NCBI GenBank assembly: GCA_958510825.1
Contig: OY294045.1
Location: forward strand, 94,114,988 to 94,178,987
DNA: 64,000 bases
Origin: Brachypterus glaber
Lineage: Eukaryota; Arthropoda; Insecta; Coleoptera; Kateretidae
Direction of reading: 5' to 3'
A model generated the notes under the pieces. It saw nothing but the letters and a program-made list of their open reading frames with translations. It was not told the DNA's origin and ran no database searches. The first letter of the stretch is position 1. Each line of letters begins with the position of its first letter. Positions 10,240-19,428 of the stretch are shown here, in pieces. A program made the position numbers and the translations under genes.

Positions 10240-10704
10240 CATCTACTTTTGGCTAGAATTAGGTAATCCGTTAATCGCGTTTTATTTTTAGCATCAAGTG
10301 TTTTTGTATAGTTATTTATTTATTTGCTATTTTAGATATGCCCTGGATTCGATTATTTATATTTTATAGTGATTGTATAGATGATGTGCAGTAAAATGAT
10401 GAACATGTGATTATATTGGAGTAAGAAGGGAATTTTAAGTTTTTTAATAATTTATAATGCTGTTAAATTTTGATTTGGAAGCAACTAACACGTGAAGAAG
10501 TTTTTATACGTACAGAATTTTTTTTATATACTAGCGCATGCGCAAATATAATTACAAATTGGACAAAACAGAGGTCTTACAGAAGACTGGAAATTTTCTA
10601 TAATCAAAACGGGATTGGGCATGGTGCCATGCCAGACAAGAACCACTCTTGGTGAATAAGAGGCATCTGGATAAATATCTCACTCAGAAAGGCAAAAAAA
10701 AAGG

Positions 10705-10782
10705 AAGAAGAAGAAGAAGAAGAAGAAGAAGAAGAAGAAGAAGAAGAAGAAGAAGAAGAAGAAGAAGAAGAAGAAGAAGAAG

Positions 10783-10814
<32 letters not shown>

Positions 10815-10896
10815 GAAGAAGAAGAAGAAGAAGAAGAAGAAGAAGAAGAAGAGAAGAAGAAGAAGAAGAAGGAGAAGAAGAAGAAGAAGAAGAAGA
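10705..10896. repeat. (GAA)n microsatellite, about 190 bp
   Basis: The tract is an almost uninterrupted GAA/AGA repeat with a few single-base interruptions, at the outer end of the right inverted arm. Frame reading gives poly-Arg or poly-Glu, which is not evidence for a gene. Confidence 0.95.
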
Positions 10897-11014
10897 AATT
10901 AAATACTATAGTATGACCTGAATTTATAAATTCAGGTTTCTGAATCTACAAGAATATACTAAAGTAGTCGTAGTAAGTATAGATACTAGTTTAGGCATAG
11001 ATTTTCTCCTTCTA

Positions 11015-11871
11015 CACTGAGATAAATTTGCACGTGCATGGGTAATTTACTTGCAGCTGCTGCTGATGTGAATTTACACTCGAAGCGTAAATATAAATGC
11101 GGTGGGTATTATATTTTTACATCCAGTGTGTAAAGTTTACACCAACGCGTAAATATACTTTTTACCTAAAATCCTTCAATTTATTAAAAAAAAATAGAAT
11201 AACCATTTTGTTATTTTTCTATTTATGAATAGTGTTTTATGGAAAAACTACGCAACAGAAAAATAAAACGTATATTCGTAATCAGCGCTACAAAAAGTAC
11301 CAATATAAAATAGAAACAGAAAACATACACAAGTCTTAGCAACTTAAAATTTGCAGGCCAGTGTTGCCGCCTAAATAAGTAAAATATTATAAAATGTATG
11401 TTTTAAGGATAATGTATTAATCACACTTTTTAAATATTTACTTTTAATCAACACCAAAAGTCCAAACCAATTATTTCTTTGAAAAATCTAGCACACACAA
11501 AATTATGCGTACGCTCTTCCAAACGTAAACAATTATAATAGTCGACAGCCACCAGACTCGATGAAGCAGGAATTCTGGATTCTCGAGTCACGTGACTAGC
11601 TTAACGCCCGCGATTGGCTGGCTTGTACATCAGAAGTGTGATTTTTTACACTTCGGGTGTATTGTTGCTAAAGGTATGTTTATAAAAATACACTTTCTTG
11701 AGCTCCGACTGTATTGTTGCAAGGTATGGATGTAAAAATACACACTCTAGGTAAAAATCACCTCACCTGTGTAGTGTCACATCAATGTTGATGTACATTT
11801 ATATAAAGGTGTAAAATTTACACATTTATAGGGTGTATTTTTTTACACCTTTTCAATGTAATTTCTTTCAG
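11015..11871. mobile_element. MITE-C copy 1, TA-flanked
   Basis: The element lies between TA dinucleotides (11013-11014 and 11872-11873). Its ends are related: CACTGAGATAAATT on the left and the complement of CTGAAAGAAATT on the right. It carries many copies of a GTGTAAA / TTTACAC motif in both orientations near both ends, which may be protein-binding repeats. There are no coding frames. A partial inverted copy lies at 61851-62141. Confidence 0.7.
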
Positions 11872-11903
11872 TATAGTCAACTTTTACCTTATCCACTTAT
11901 ATA

Positions 11904-12786
11904 GAGGAAAGTCGCCTAATTTCGGATACCATTTACAATGTATTCAATATTTAATACTCGGTATTACTTTTTGATATATTTTTTATATAACCAGATACAA
12001 CTTATTATAGCGAACCATGATTTATTATAAAAACAATTTTATTACAGTTTATTTTTTCCAAAAAACACGGTTAAAAAAAATCAGCGCATTTTTGTGCATT
12101 AGAAAAAGGGCTCCTAATTTCGGACATATCCGAAAAAATTTTGTTCAAGAGTAGATCTGGATCCCATTGCTTATGTTTCTTGTTATTCCTTCACATTTAA
12201 GACGTAATTTAATCATTAAGCGATTTTCTAATTTTAGATTCCCAATTTCGAATATCTTAGTATCTTAGGTAAATTTCGGTTTTTCAAAATTGTTTATCTT
12301 AGTTTGTTGTATCATTATAAAAATAATAATTAATGGTTGGTTATCCTGAATAATAATTACCTTGCGGATATCCGAAATTGGGAATCAAATGCACAAAAAT
12401 GGTCTATCCGAAATTAGGCAACTTTCTGCTTTTTAGATTAGAAATTTGTAGAATGTTTAAGTTTTCAAATTGCTTAATTATGAATAGTGGATCAACTTAA
12501 CTAACATCATAACTTACCCAAGACAGAATCACGAACTTTTATAACGATTATTTATAAAATAAACAAGCATAATAATGCAACTGAGCACAAAACTGCCATT
12601 TGCAATATAAACCATTTGTGCTGCCATTTAAAGGGGAGAAGCTCTACCGTTATCATATTACAGGACGGATTTAGTTTGACTTTTGGCTTCACAAAAAAGT
12701 AGGTTTCTGTTTACCTTTGCAGACAGTATCTTAAATACACTACTATCCGAAATTTGGAAACCATCCGAAATTAGGCGCATTTCCTC
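11904..12786. mobile_element. MITE-D, TA target duplication, copy 1
   Basis: TA duplications at 11902-11903 and 12787-12788 bound inverted ends GAGGAAAGTCGCCTAATTTC and the complement of GAAATTAGGCGCATTTCCTC. The terminal motif CCTAATTTCGGA or its complement recurs internally (near 12115, 12365, 12405 and 12745), so the ends are iterated. A Tc1/mariner-type MITE is the likely class. A second, shorter copy lies at 43892-44406. Confidence 0.85.
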
Positions 12787-13439
12787 TAAACCTTACTAAA
12801 ATAGCAAAGATGTTTAAATTAAAATTTATAGCCACATATTTACATCGTTTTCTTTATTGTTAAGGTTTGTTGAGGTTAATAAAGTAGATAATAGTAGAAA
12901 GTAGAGTACGTTACTCCATACAAATCGTTACAAAAACAAGGCTAAATCTGGTATTTGCCGGGCACATTCGTCACGCTGTTGTTTTTTTTTCTTGAAACGA
13001 GAAATGTGGTAATTTTTCTCCCGAGCTTAAATAATTGCAGGTTATTTAGCGGCAGAAAGGACGCGTAACTGCAGTAATGCTCGTTTGCGAATTCGGACCA
13101 TGTATCTTTTTTCTTTTTCGGACTAATGTGGACTACTAAAAGTACTTACGGTAAGTTTTATATTTTAAGTAATGATGCTGTTTTTAATTACTGCTTATTA
13201 CTAAATCAGTAATAAATTTTACTTTAAATAGTTAAATAATACTGCTGCCAACAAAAAAATACTTTGCCCTATAGGCCTAGGTTTATTAAAATCAAAAACG
13301 AAAAAAAAATAATTAAAAAAATAATTTTTTTTTATTTTTTTTTAAATTTCAAGTTTTTCAAGAAAAATTTTTTTTGTAAAACGATAAATAAATTGAAAAA
13401 AAAAATGTTTAAAAAAAAATTGTTTTCACCCCTTATCCC
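12787..13439. other. AT-rich stretch with long A/T runs
   Basis: The interval contains homopolymer-rich sequence near 13290-13430 and no supported gene. Confidence 0.5.
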
Positions 13440-13705
13440 AATCCTATTTTTACCAAAAACAATCCCAGCCTAGAACTTTGAATAAATAACCTGTGGTCCA
13501 AATTTGTAGTCTTAGGCCCTAAGCGTTCTTGGGTTATCATGATTACAAATTTCCCGAACACACAGACCGACAGAACGACCGACAGACAGATTTTTTTTTA
13601 TGGAAATCATATATTTTGGATATAAAAAGTCCAGAAACGTAAAAAAAGCAATAAACATTTTTCGAATTTTTTTTACTAACGCAAGACTTTCCTTGGGGAA
13701 AGTAA
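13440..13705 (+). repeat. Dispersed insect-type repeat with GACAGAC stretch
   Basis: The order of blocks is CCTGTGGTCCAAATTTGTAG, a GTTCTTGGGTTATC block, a GACCGACAGAACGACC stretch and an end GCAAGACTTTCC. The same order is seen, more diverged, at 42700-42800, 46000-46125 and 51533-51975. Repeats with an iterated GACAGAC stretch are widespread in arthropods as remnants of retroposons; the class here is not certain. Confidence 0.5.
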
Positions 13706-14071
13706 TTATGATTTATAAATATTATAAATTATAAATATTACTCCTTATTCCAGGTCTAAAAACTGCAAAAAACATACAATTTTTTATTTTTTTCTGTTTA
13801 GTGCAGAAAATGCAGAAAATTTGAAAAAGTCAACAAATAAAGCCTAAATAGCTATGCCTTTTCTCTTGTTGGTTTTAACTATTGGAGAATAGCCTGTTTA
13901 ATTGTAGATATAATGTTTTAAACAATTAATTTTTTTAAAAGAATATCCTATATAATCCTACTACTAATACAAGAGATTTGAAGTATGTAAAGTAAATCTA
14001 TATTTTATCGTGTGCCTATTATACTTTATATAGGTAAAGCAATTAATAATATTTATTACTAACTATTAAAC
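13706..14071. other. AT-rich stretch, nothing recognised
   Basis: No repeat of the window families and no convincing frame is seen here. Confidence 0.4.
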
Positions 14072-14083
14072 TAACCAATCAAT

Positions 14084-14537
14084 TTATTATTCCATCAATC
14101 TATTTTCTAATCATCGTACAGAGTGATATTGGTAGACTGACAGTTTCGGGCTGCTGGCCCTCTTCAGTACCAAGAGTCAACTCTGCACGCTGATTAAGAA
14201 AACGTTTTTAGACTTTATTCGCAAAAGGAATATAGTCATTAGATTGATGTAGACTTGTGCGCCATCTATTGCTAGATGTAGACAACTACTCATACCTCTC
14301 CTAGTCTGGAGACTTTGAATGGTAGCAAGTTGAAGACTTGTGTGTCTCAAGCACATAGTACCAAAAGTCCAAACGTGTGGTTAGCAGTAGAAATATTAAG
14401 GACAGAAATTTTTAATTTTAAACAAATGTATAGAAATATTAATTTATTATTCCATTTATTATTTATTCCAAAATAGATTGATGGAATAATAAATTAATAT
14501 TTTTATAATTTTGTTAAAAATTAAAAATTTCTGTCCT
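14084..14537 (-). mobile_element. Hammerhead-repeat insertion (HHR copy 2)
   Basis: The insertion is bounded by a 12-bp duplication TAACCAATCAAT (14072-14083 and 14538-14549). It consists of one full minus-strand ~355-bp unit followed by the start of a second unit that is then inverted back on itself near 14455-14475. Inversion at one end is a known feature of Penelope-like and other target-primed insertions. It lacks the SINE seen in copy 1, so it gives the ancestral unit structure. Confidence 0.8.
14120..14184 (-). ncRNA. Type I hammerhead ribozyme, intact core (HHR 2)
   Basis: This is the minus-strand complement of the same motif as at 6601-6665: CTGAAGA, GGGC-CAGCA-GCCC, GAAA, CT-GTC-AG, TC and TTGGTA/TACCAA helix I. 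All core bases are conserved. Confidence 0.85.
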
Positions 14538-14549
14538 TAACCAATCAAT

Positions 14550-14922
14550 ATTAACACGGCGCGTAACGAGGGCTTCCACGAGCTCCTTATCCATTCATAA
14601 CCTGCTTGTTGAACGTCTTCAACCATAATTAACCACTTCTGGATAGTTGGTCACACCTCGATACCTTAATCAGGCGCGTTTAAGCGGTCGCCGACATCGC
14701 CAATTGGATTGGAAATGATAAAGATCAATACGAGTTAACGTCACTCCAACACGCTGCCGAGACTTTTTATTTTAATTTTTATGTCTTGAAACCAATATGT
14801 TCTGGTTATTAATTTAATGTGTTTACTGATATTTATCGGCTACTGATTATTATTTACAGTAGGAATCATAAGTTTGGGAATATAAAGAGTTATACACACT
14901 TTTTATGGATATAGATTCGAAC
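14550..14922. other. Intergenic stretch between two hammerhead-repeat insertions
   Basis: The first 200 bases are less AT-rich than the surroundings (for example near 14556-14760), but I found no supported frame, splice pattern or repeat match. Confidence 0.4.
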
Positions 14923-15191
14923 ACGGAACTTATTAAGGACAAAATTTTTTAATTTTAAACAAAATTATAAAAATATTAAATTAATTTTCCATCAATCTAT
15001 TTTCTAATCATCGTACATAGTGATATTGGTGGACTGACAGTTTCAACTTGCTACCATTCAAAGTCTCTAGACTAGGAGATGTATGAGTAGTTGTCTACAT
15101 CTAGCAATAGATGGCGCACAAGTCTACATCAATCTAATGACTATATTGCATTTGCAAGTAAAGTCTAAAAACGTTTTCTTAATCAGCGTGC

Positions 15192-15255
15192 AGATCTGAC
15201 TCTTGGTACTGAAAAGGGCCAGCAACCGGAACTGTCAGTCTACCAATATCACTCT
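15192..15255 (+). ncRNA. Hammerhead ribozyme with mutated core (HHR 3a)
   Basis: Aligned to the intact motif, the CUGANGA core reads CTGAAAA and helix II with the GAAA core reads AGGGCC-AGCAACCGGAAC, so the invariant core G and the helix II closing pairs are damaged. It is expected to be inactive. Confidence 0.75.
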
Positions 15256-15547
15256 GTACGATGATTTGAAAATAGATTGATGGAATTCTAAATTAATATT
15301 TTTATAATTTTGTTTAAAATTAAAAATTTCTATCCTTAATAATTCTACGTCACATTAGTGGTAGTATGTGCTTGAGACACACAAGTCTTCAACTTGCTAC
15401 CATTCAAAGTCTCCAGACTAGGAGAGCTCTCGAGAGGTATGAGTAGTTGTCTACATCTAGCAATAGATGGCGCACAAGTATACATCAATCGAATGACTAT
15501 ATTCCTTTTGTGAATAAAGTCTAAAAACGTTTTCTTAATCAGCGTGC

Positions 15548-15606
15548 AGAGTTGACTCTTAGTACTGAAGAGCAGCCCGAAACTGTCAGTCTACCAATAT
15601 CACTCT
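15548..15606 (+). ncRNA. Hammerhead ribozyme with helix II deletion (HHR 3b)
   Basis: CTGAAGA and CCCGAAAC are kept, but six bases of helix II are missing (CTGAAGA-GCAGCCC-GAAA), and helix I carries one change (TTAGTA for TTGGTA). Helix II cannot form normally, so cleavage should be strongly impaired. Confidence 0.75.
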
Positions 15607-15651
15607 GTACGATGATTAGAAAATAGATTGATGGAATATTAAACGGAACTT

Positions 15652-16481
15652 GTTGTTATTTGGTGAAATGTTGCATCTACAAGGTTCAAAGTGGCGTATC
15701 TACATGTAGAATAAATAAACTTTTTGGCGAAGATACTCATATTTTAACTGACATTAAAACAATGTCCCACGCCTAAAGCCACTTTATTAAAAATAGGTTT
15801 AAAAAAAAAATACTTATTGGATGTAATTGGTTAAATATAAACGCAAACTTCTTAAGAAGTTTGCAATTACAGTTTATTTTTAAATCATACATGGCATGTA
15901 GTTTTCAAATATTTATAAACAATATAGCTTTAGGCAAATTATTAACTGCTGTGCAAATTGCCAAGTATGTTATTGTTGCATGTATCACAGTATGATGCAG
16001 CAATATATCACACTTATCGCTTGTGACATTTAACAACTATGATTACCGCCAATTTGATCGAACGCCAATGATTATCCGACACCTTGTTTCAGCTCTCTTG
16101 GCCAACAGCACACTGCGATTATCTCAATTTAAATTATTGGATTTGTCAAGATGCTTATCTCATTGTCTGCCCTCGATCTTCTACATATCTGCCGCGAATT
16201 TACCTAAGGAATAATAAACCTAGTATGCTTTAATTTTCATATAATAGGAGTCAGAATAGTAGTTAAGATAAAGAGAACACCAGTTCACTATATCACTGAA
16301 AAAAAATTAATGGAAAAGCAATAAAGACCGATTAATAGATAGTTAAATACGGAACAACTATTTTTCTGGTAACTGCAACCAGAAATCTGGTAAGGGCAAC
16401 GACACAAAACAAATTTTGATTTTGGCAAACACAACAATTTGTTAATTAATTGAAAAATTTGGTACATTTTTAAAAATGTAG
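15652..16481. other. AT-rich stretch with one perfect 22-bp palindrome
   Basis: A perfect 22-bp palindrome with half-site GCAAACTTCTT lies at 15843-15864. No other supported feature is seen; the small frame at 16023-16214 has no recognisable content. Confidence 0.5.
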
Positions 16482-16822
16482 AAATAGTTATTTATGGTAC
16501 TAGTGGGTAAAGTAAGATATTGCCCATGAGAAAATTAACCTGCGAGGCGTCAGCCAAGCAGGTTAATTTTCGAGAGGGCAATATCGGTTTACGCATGAGT
16601 GCCATACAAGGTTTTATCCAATAAATAGCTTAGGAATTCATATTTTTATTAAAAATTTTAATGACATTTACAAGAAAATAATTTGACAAGTGAGAGTTGA
16701 GTGGGTAAAATAAGTAATTATCCACTCAATAAAGTAAAAGCCACGAGGGGGTTATTATTGAGTTTATCTATTTAAAATAAAGCTGGTAATGGTCTTATTA
16801 TCTGTATGTATTGGATAAAATA
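16482..16822 (+). mobile_element. Hairpin repeat, GATATTGCCC family, copy 1
   Basis: A second copy at 40055-40516 matches end to end, apart from a 115-bp insertion there, so the borders are defined by comparison. The left part forms a stem-loop (16516-16585): arms GATATTGCCC and AAAATTAACCTGC pair with their complements around a GC-rich loop GAGGCGTCAGCCAA. The right part has no such hairpin. The element has no terminal inverted repeats and no coding sequence. Confidence 0.75.
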
Positions 16823-17560
16823 TATTTGTAATAATTTACTATTGTACTATTCCTTAAAACTACTGTTGTTTTGATTAATTAGTTAGGTTTTCTTAGGTCT
16901 CTGCTTTTAGCAGCAGATGTCTCTAACAGTTATTGCTGTTCCTTACAATTATTTTTCTACTCCATATAGCATATGTAAAAGATTTTATTTTCACAGTTGT
17001 CCTTATACTGATATGTAGCTTCCATACGCCATTTATAATTTTTGTGTTATTTAATACCCATTTTTCTAAAAATATGCATCTAGAATTCAGCTTTCACATT
17101 TTTCTCCTTGATTTTTAAAGTAATTCGATATTTTTTCAGTTTTTTGGTCATTTTAAATACTTTTTAAACTAAGAGATTATTTTTTGAGAGATGCCAGATA
17201 AATAACACGCCAACTGAATCGGTTTTTTACGTTTAAAAATCAATTTATTGCAATATGTAACCTTTCGGAAAAATATGAATAAAAAATAAACTACAATTTT
17301 AAATTAAAATTTAATCATACTCATCTACTGAAAAAAGATCACTGAACATAGTTAGGTCAGAAAGTTAGCATATTATACATTTTGCTCTAATCCCCAACGC
17401 GTTAAAACAATCCCTTCATAAAAAGCTTTATTACTGAACAATATGATAATACTTTAAATAAATAAAATTATCTTCCATATCTTACATGTTTTTAGTATAT
17501 TCATTTAAAATTTGGTATAAATCGGTGAAAAGGCAAAAAAGTTATAACGGTTTAAAAAGT
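16823..17560. other. AT-rich stretch, nothing recognised
   Basis: A short reading frame at 16933-17118 is hydrophobic by composition only. No family match is seen. Confidence 0.4.
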
Positions 17561-17592
17561 GTTCGGTTTTTTTGGGCCACCCTGTATAATGT
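17560..17592. repeat. MITE terminus remnant (GGCCACCCTGTATA)
   Basis: The sequence TTTGGGCCACCCTGTATAAT has the form of the outer end of the FB2/mariner-type MITEs (compare 3550-3570). The rest of the element is absent or unrecognisable. Confidence 0.45.
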
Positions 17593-17816
17593 ATTATATT
17601 ATATATACCATGTTTATTAAATGAAATACTTTCTGCAAGTACCTATGTTTGTTTATACCTCAGTATTATCCAAATAATTGTCAGTATTGTTAGTATAGTC
17701 AAAATGATCGTCATCTTCGTCGATAAAGATTAAATATTTCAATTGAGATTTCTCTCGTTAGATTAGACAGGGACAAAAGTTCTACCCAAAAAGGATAGAA
17801 GACATACATACACTCC

Positions 17817-18087
17817 CACTTCAACCCAACCAAACTAATTCTGTATTTGTTCTTTGTTGAACAAATACAATATTTACTTGGTCGGGCGAAAAGTGTAACT
17901 ATATTTATTTTATTAAAGAAATTACTGGCGCCATCTAAATTTTAGTAGAATTATCTTATTCTACAGATTCACATTAGCTATGTTCGTTCGTGCCGCTCAC
18001 TGCTACACTTTCAGCCAACCAAATAAATACTGTATTTGTTGTATGAAAAACAAATACAGTATTTATTTGGTTGGCTGGAAAGTGTAG
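17817..18087. repeat. Two related hairpin MITEs in tandem
   Basis: The second hairpin (18002-18087) is nearly perfect: GCTACACTTTCAGCCAACC and AAATAAATACTGTATTTGTT pair with their complements around GTATGAAA. The first (17817-17895) is a diverged form with ACTTCAACCCAACCAAAC paired to TTGGTCGGGCGAAAAGT. The two share the CAAATACARTATTTAYTTGG block. Confidence 0.7.
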
Positions 18088-18317
18088 CACAAATGAGATA
18101 GAGATAGGGTAGACGTCTTTTGTTTCAAAATTCTAGTTGTAGAGAGCTCCATTACGCTTAATTTTATGAACTTAAGCTATAAATTCATAGTAAAAGATAG
18201 TAAAACTTTGAAAATTGAACAATTTTTTATGTGATGTTTGATTTTTATGTAATATTTGTTTAACATTATGTGGTGGTGGTTCGAATATCATTCATATCCG
18301 GCCTGGTTTTAAATCTT

Positions 18318-19022
18318 GAATAGAATAGAATAGAATAGAATAGAATAGAATATTATTTATTTCCAGAAAATGCTTAATACAATGCAACAAAGATAAAAAG
18401 ATACTTAAAAGAAATGTTGTCAGAATTAACAATATTATAATTACAGATTAAAATAAATAAATAGAGTTACACAATGACTAATTTAAAATAAATCTTTGGT
18501 TTAAAATACATTGTTGGTTAGCGTTTTTATATTCACTTATTGTGTATGGTTCCATATCACATATACAATTAAATAATTGTCTTTTGAATACACCTATTTT
18601 ATTTTTATCATTTTTCAACAGGGAAGGTAAACTATTAAAGAAATGTACACATGAATAGTGGTAACCTTTTTCAAAGGTTGCAAGCCTATGCTTCGGAACA
18701 GTATAGTCTGTTACTCTTTTATAGGTGGGCAACAGATCTTTAAATAAAAGATTGTTTTTGACTAAAAACATTATAGTCTCGAATATGTACAAACCCACAA
18801 CTGTCATAATTCTATTAGAACGGAATACTCCCCTACAGGATTTTTTATAGAGTAACTTTAGGATTGTTCGCAATGCTCTCTTTTGACCTACAAAAACTGA
18901 ATCAATATCCTTGGACTGTCCCCAGAAAATTATACCATAACGTAAGTAACTATGAAAATTTGAGAAGTAAACAATCTTAAGCGTATCTGCATCTAAACAC
19001 CTCCCCAACATACGGAGTGATC
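18318..19022 (-). pseudogene. Jockey/CR1-like LINE fragment, 3' end
   Basis: The minus-strand frame (18478-19022) encodes the region after the reverse transcriptase palm: SLRMLGRCLDADTLKIVYFS, YGIIFWGQSKD, KRALRTILKL, SCRGVFRSN, VPKHRLATFEKG and MEPYTISEY. It aligns by eye with the C-terminal third of the reverse transcriptase frame at 32833-33977. The copy is 5'-truncated at about 19022, right after a stop codon in that frame, and ends with a pentanucleotide tail of TTCTA type (18322-18352). It is a dead-on-arrival copy of a family that makes LINE RNA-binding and reverse transcription protein. Confidence 0.85.
18322..18352. repeat. (ATAGA)n tail of the LINE fragment
   Basis: About six ATAGA units at the 3' end of the minus-strand LINE copy are consistent with a simple-repeat LINE tail. 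Confidence 0.85.
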
Positions 19023-19428
19023 AAAGAATATCATTCTTATAGATACGTTCTGTCTAAAAATTTTAATGGGATATACTATGTTTTGCCAGACACAGTGGAA
19101 GTGTCTTGCAAAATTTATCTGTAGTGGTTTGTAACATGAAATTATCCATTTGTTTTTGTCTTATTTCTCTCGTTTTCTGGCCTGGTAATAAACTTAATCA
19201 TAACGATAATGCTGTCAGATGGGCGGAGAGAATGTATTTGTATTCTTTTACAGCATGGAGAAGACTCAATCGTTTAGGTTATAGCGAATAAGAACTGTTA
19301 TTTGGCATCTTAATTAGTTTATTACTGTGTTTGTAATCTAAAGATCTTTGGTTTTATGAATTTCTTGTAATAAATTAAATGTTTTCGATACGTTCTTGAT
19401 AAAACGTAGTAAGCATCCTTTTGGACAT
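19023..19428. other. AT-rich stretch, nothing recognised
   Basis: A 61-codon frame at 19106-19291 shows no motif, homologous copy or splice context that I can support. Confidence 0.4.

Larger units (their letters stand above)
4436..10896. mobile_element. 6.5-kb inverted-arm structure with microsatellite ends
   Basis: The left arm (about 4436-4995) and right arm (about 10240-10896) are inverted copies. For example AGAGTGGTTCTTGTCTGGC at the left reappears complemented as GCCAGACAAGAACCACTCT at about 10630. Both arms end in TTC/GAA repeats. Between the arms lie tandem ~380-bp repeats broken by two later insertions. No transposase is visible, so this looks like a large non-autonomous element or a pair of MITEs flanking an array. 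The superfamily is unassigned. Confidence 0.65.
14932..15642 (+). mobile_element. Hammerhead-repeat insertion with 5' inversion (HHR copy 3)
   Basis: The insertion is bounded by a 9-bp duplication ACGGAACTT (14923-14931 and 15643-15651). The first 120 bp are a minus-strand piece of the unit, after which the sequence switches near 15052 to plus-strand and runs through one nearly full unit and a second unit. The two ribozyme positions are about 355 bp apart, which gives the basic period. Twin-priming-like inversion, tandem units and a short target duplication together point to target-primed reverse transcription of a multimeric RNA. Confidence 0.8.

Noticed and set aside
10470..10655. 61-codon frame next to the GAA tract
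   Set aside because: It lies inside the inverted arm of a repeat; the mirrored arm has a different broken frame (4511-4705).
10649..10921. 90-codon arginine-rich reading frame
   Set aside because: It is a translation of the GAA microsatellite.
13264..13473. 69-codon lysine/phenylalanine-rich frame
   Set aside because: It is made of A and T runs without any motif.
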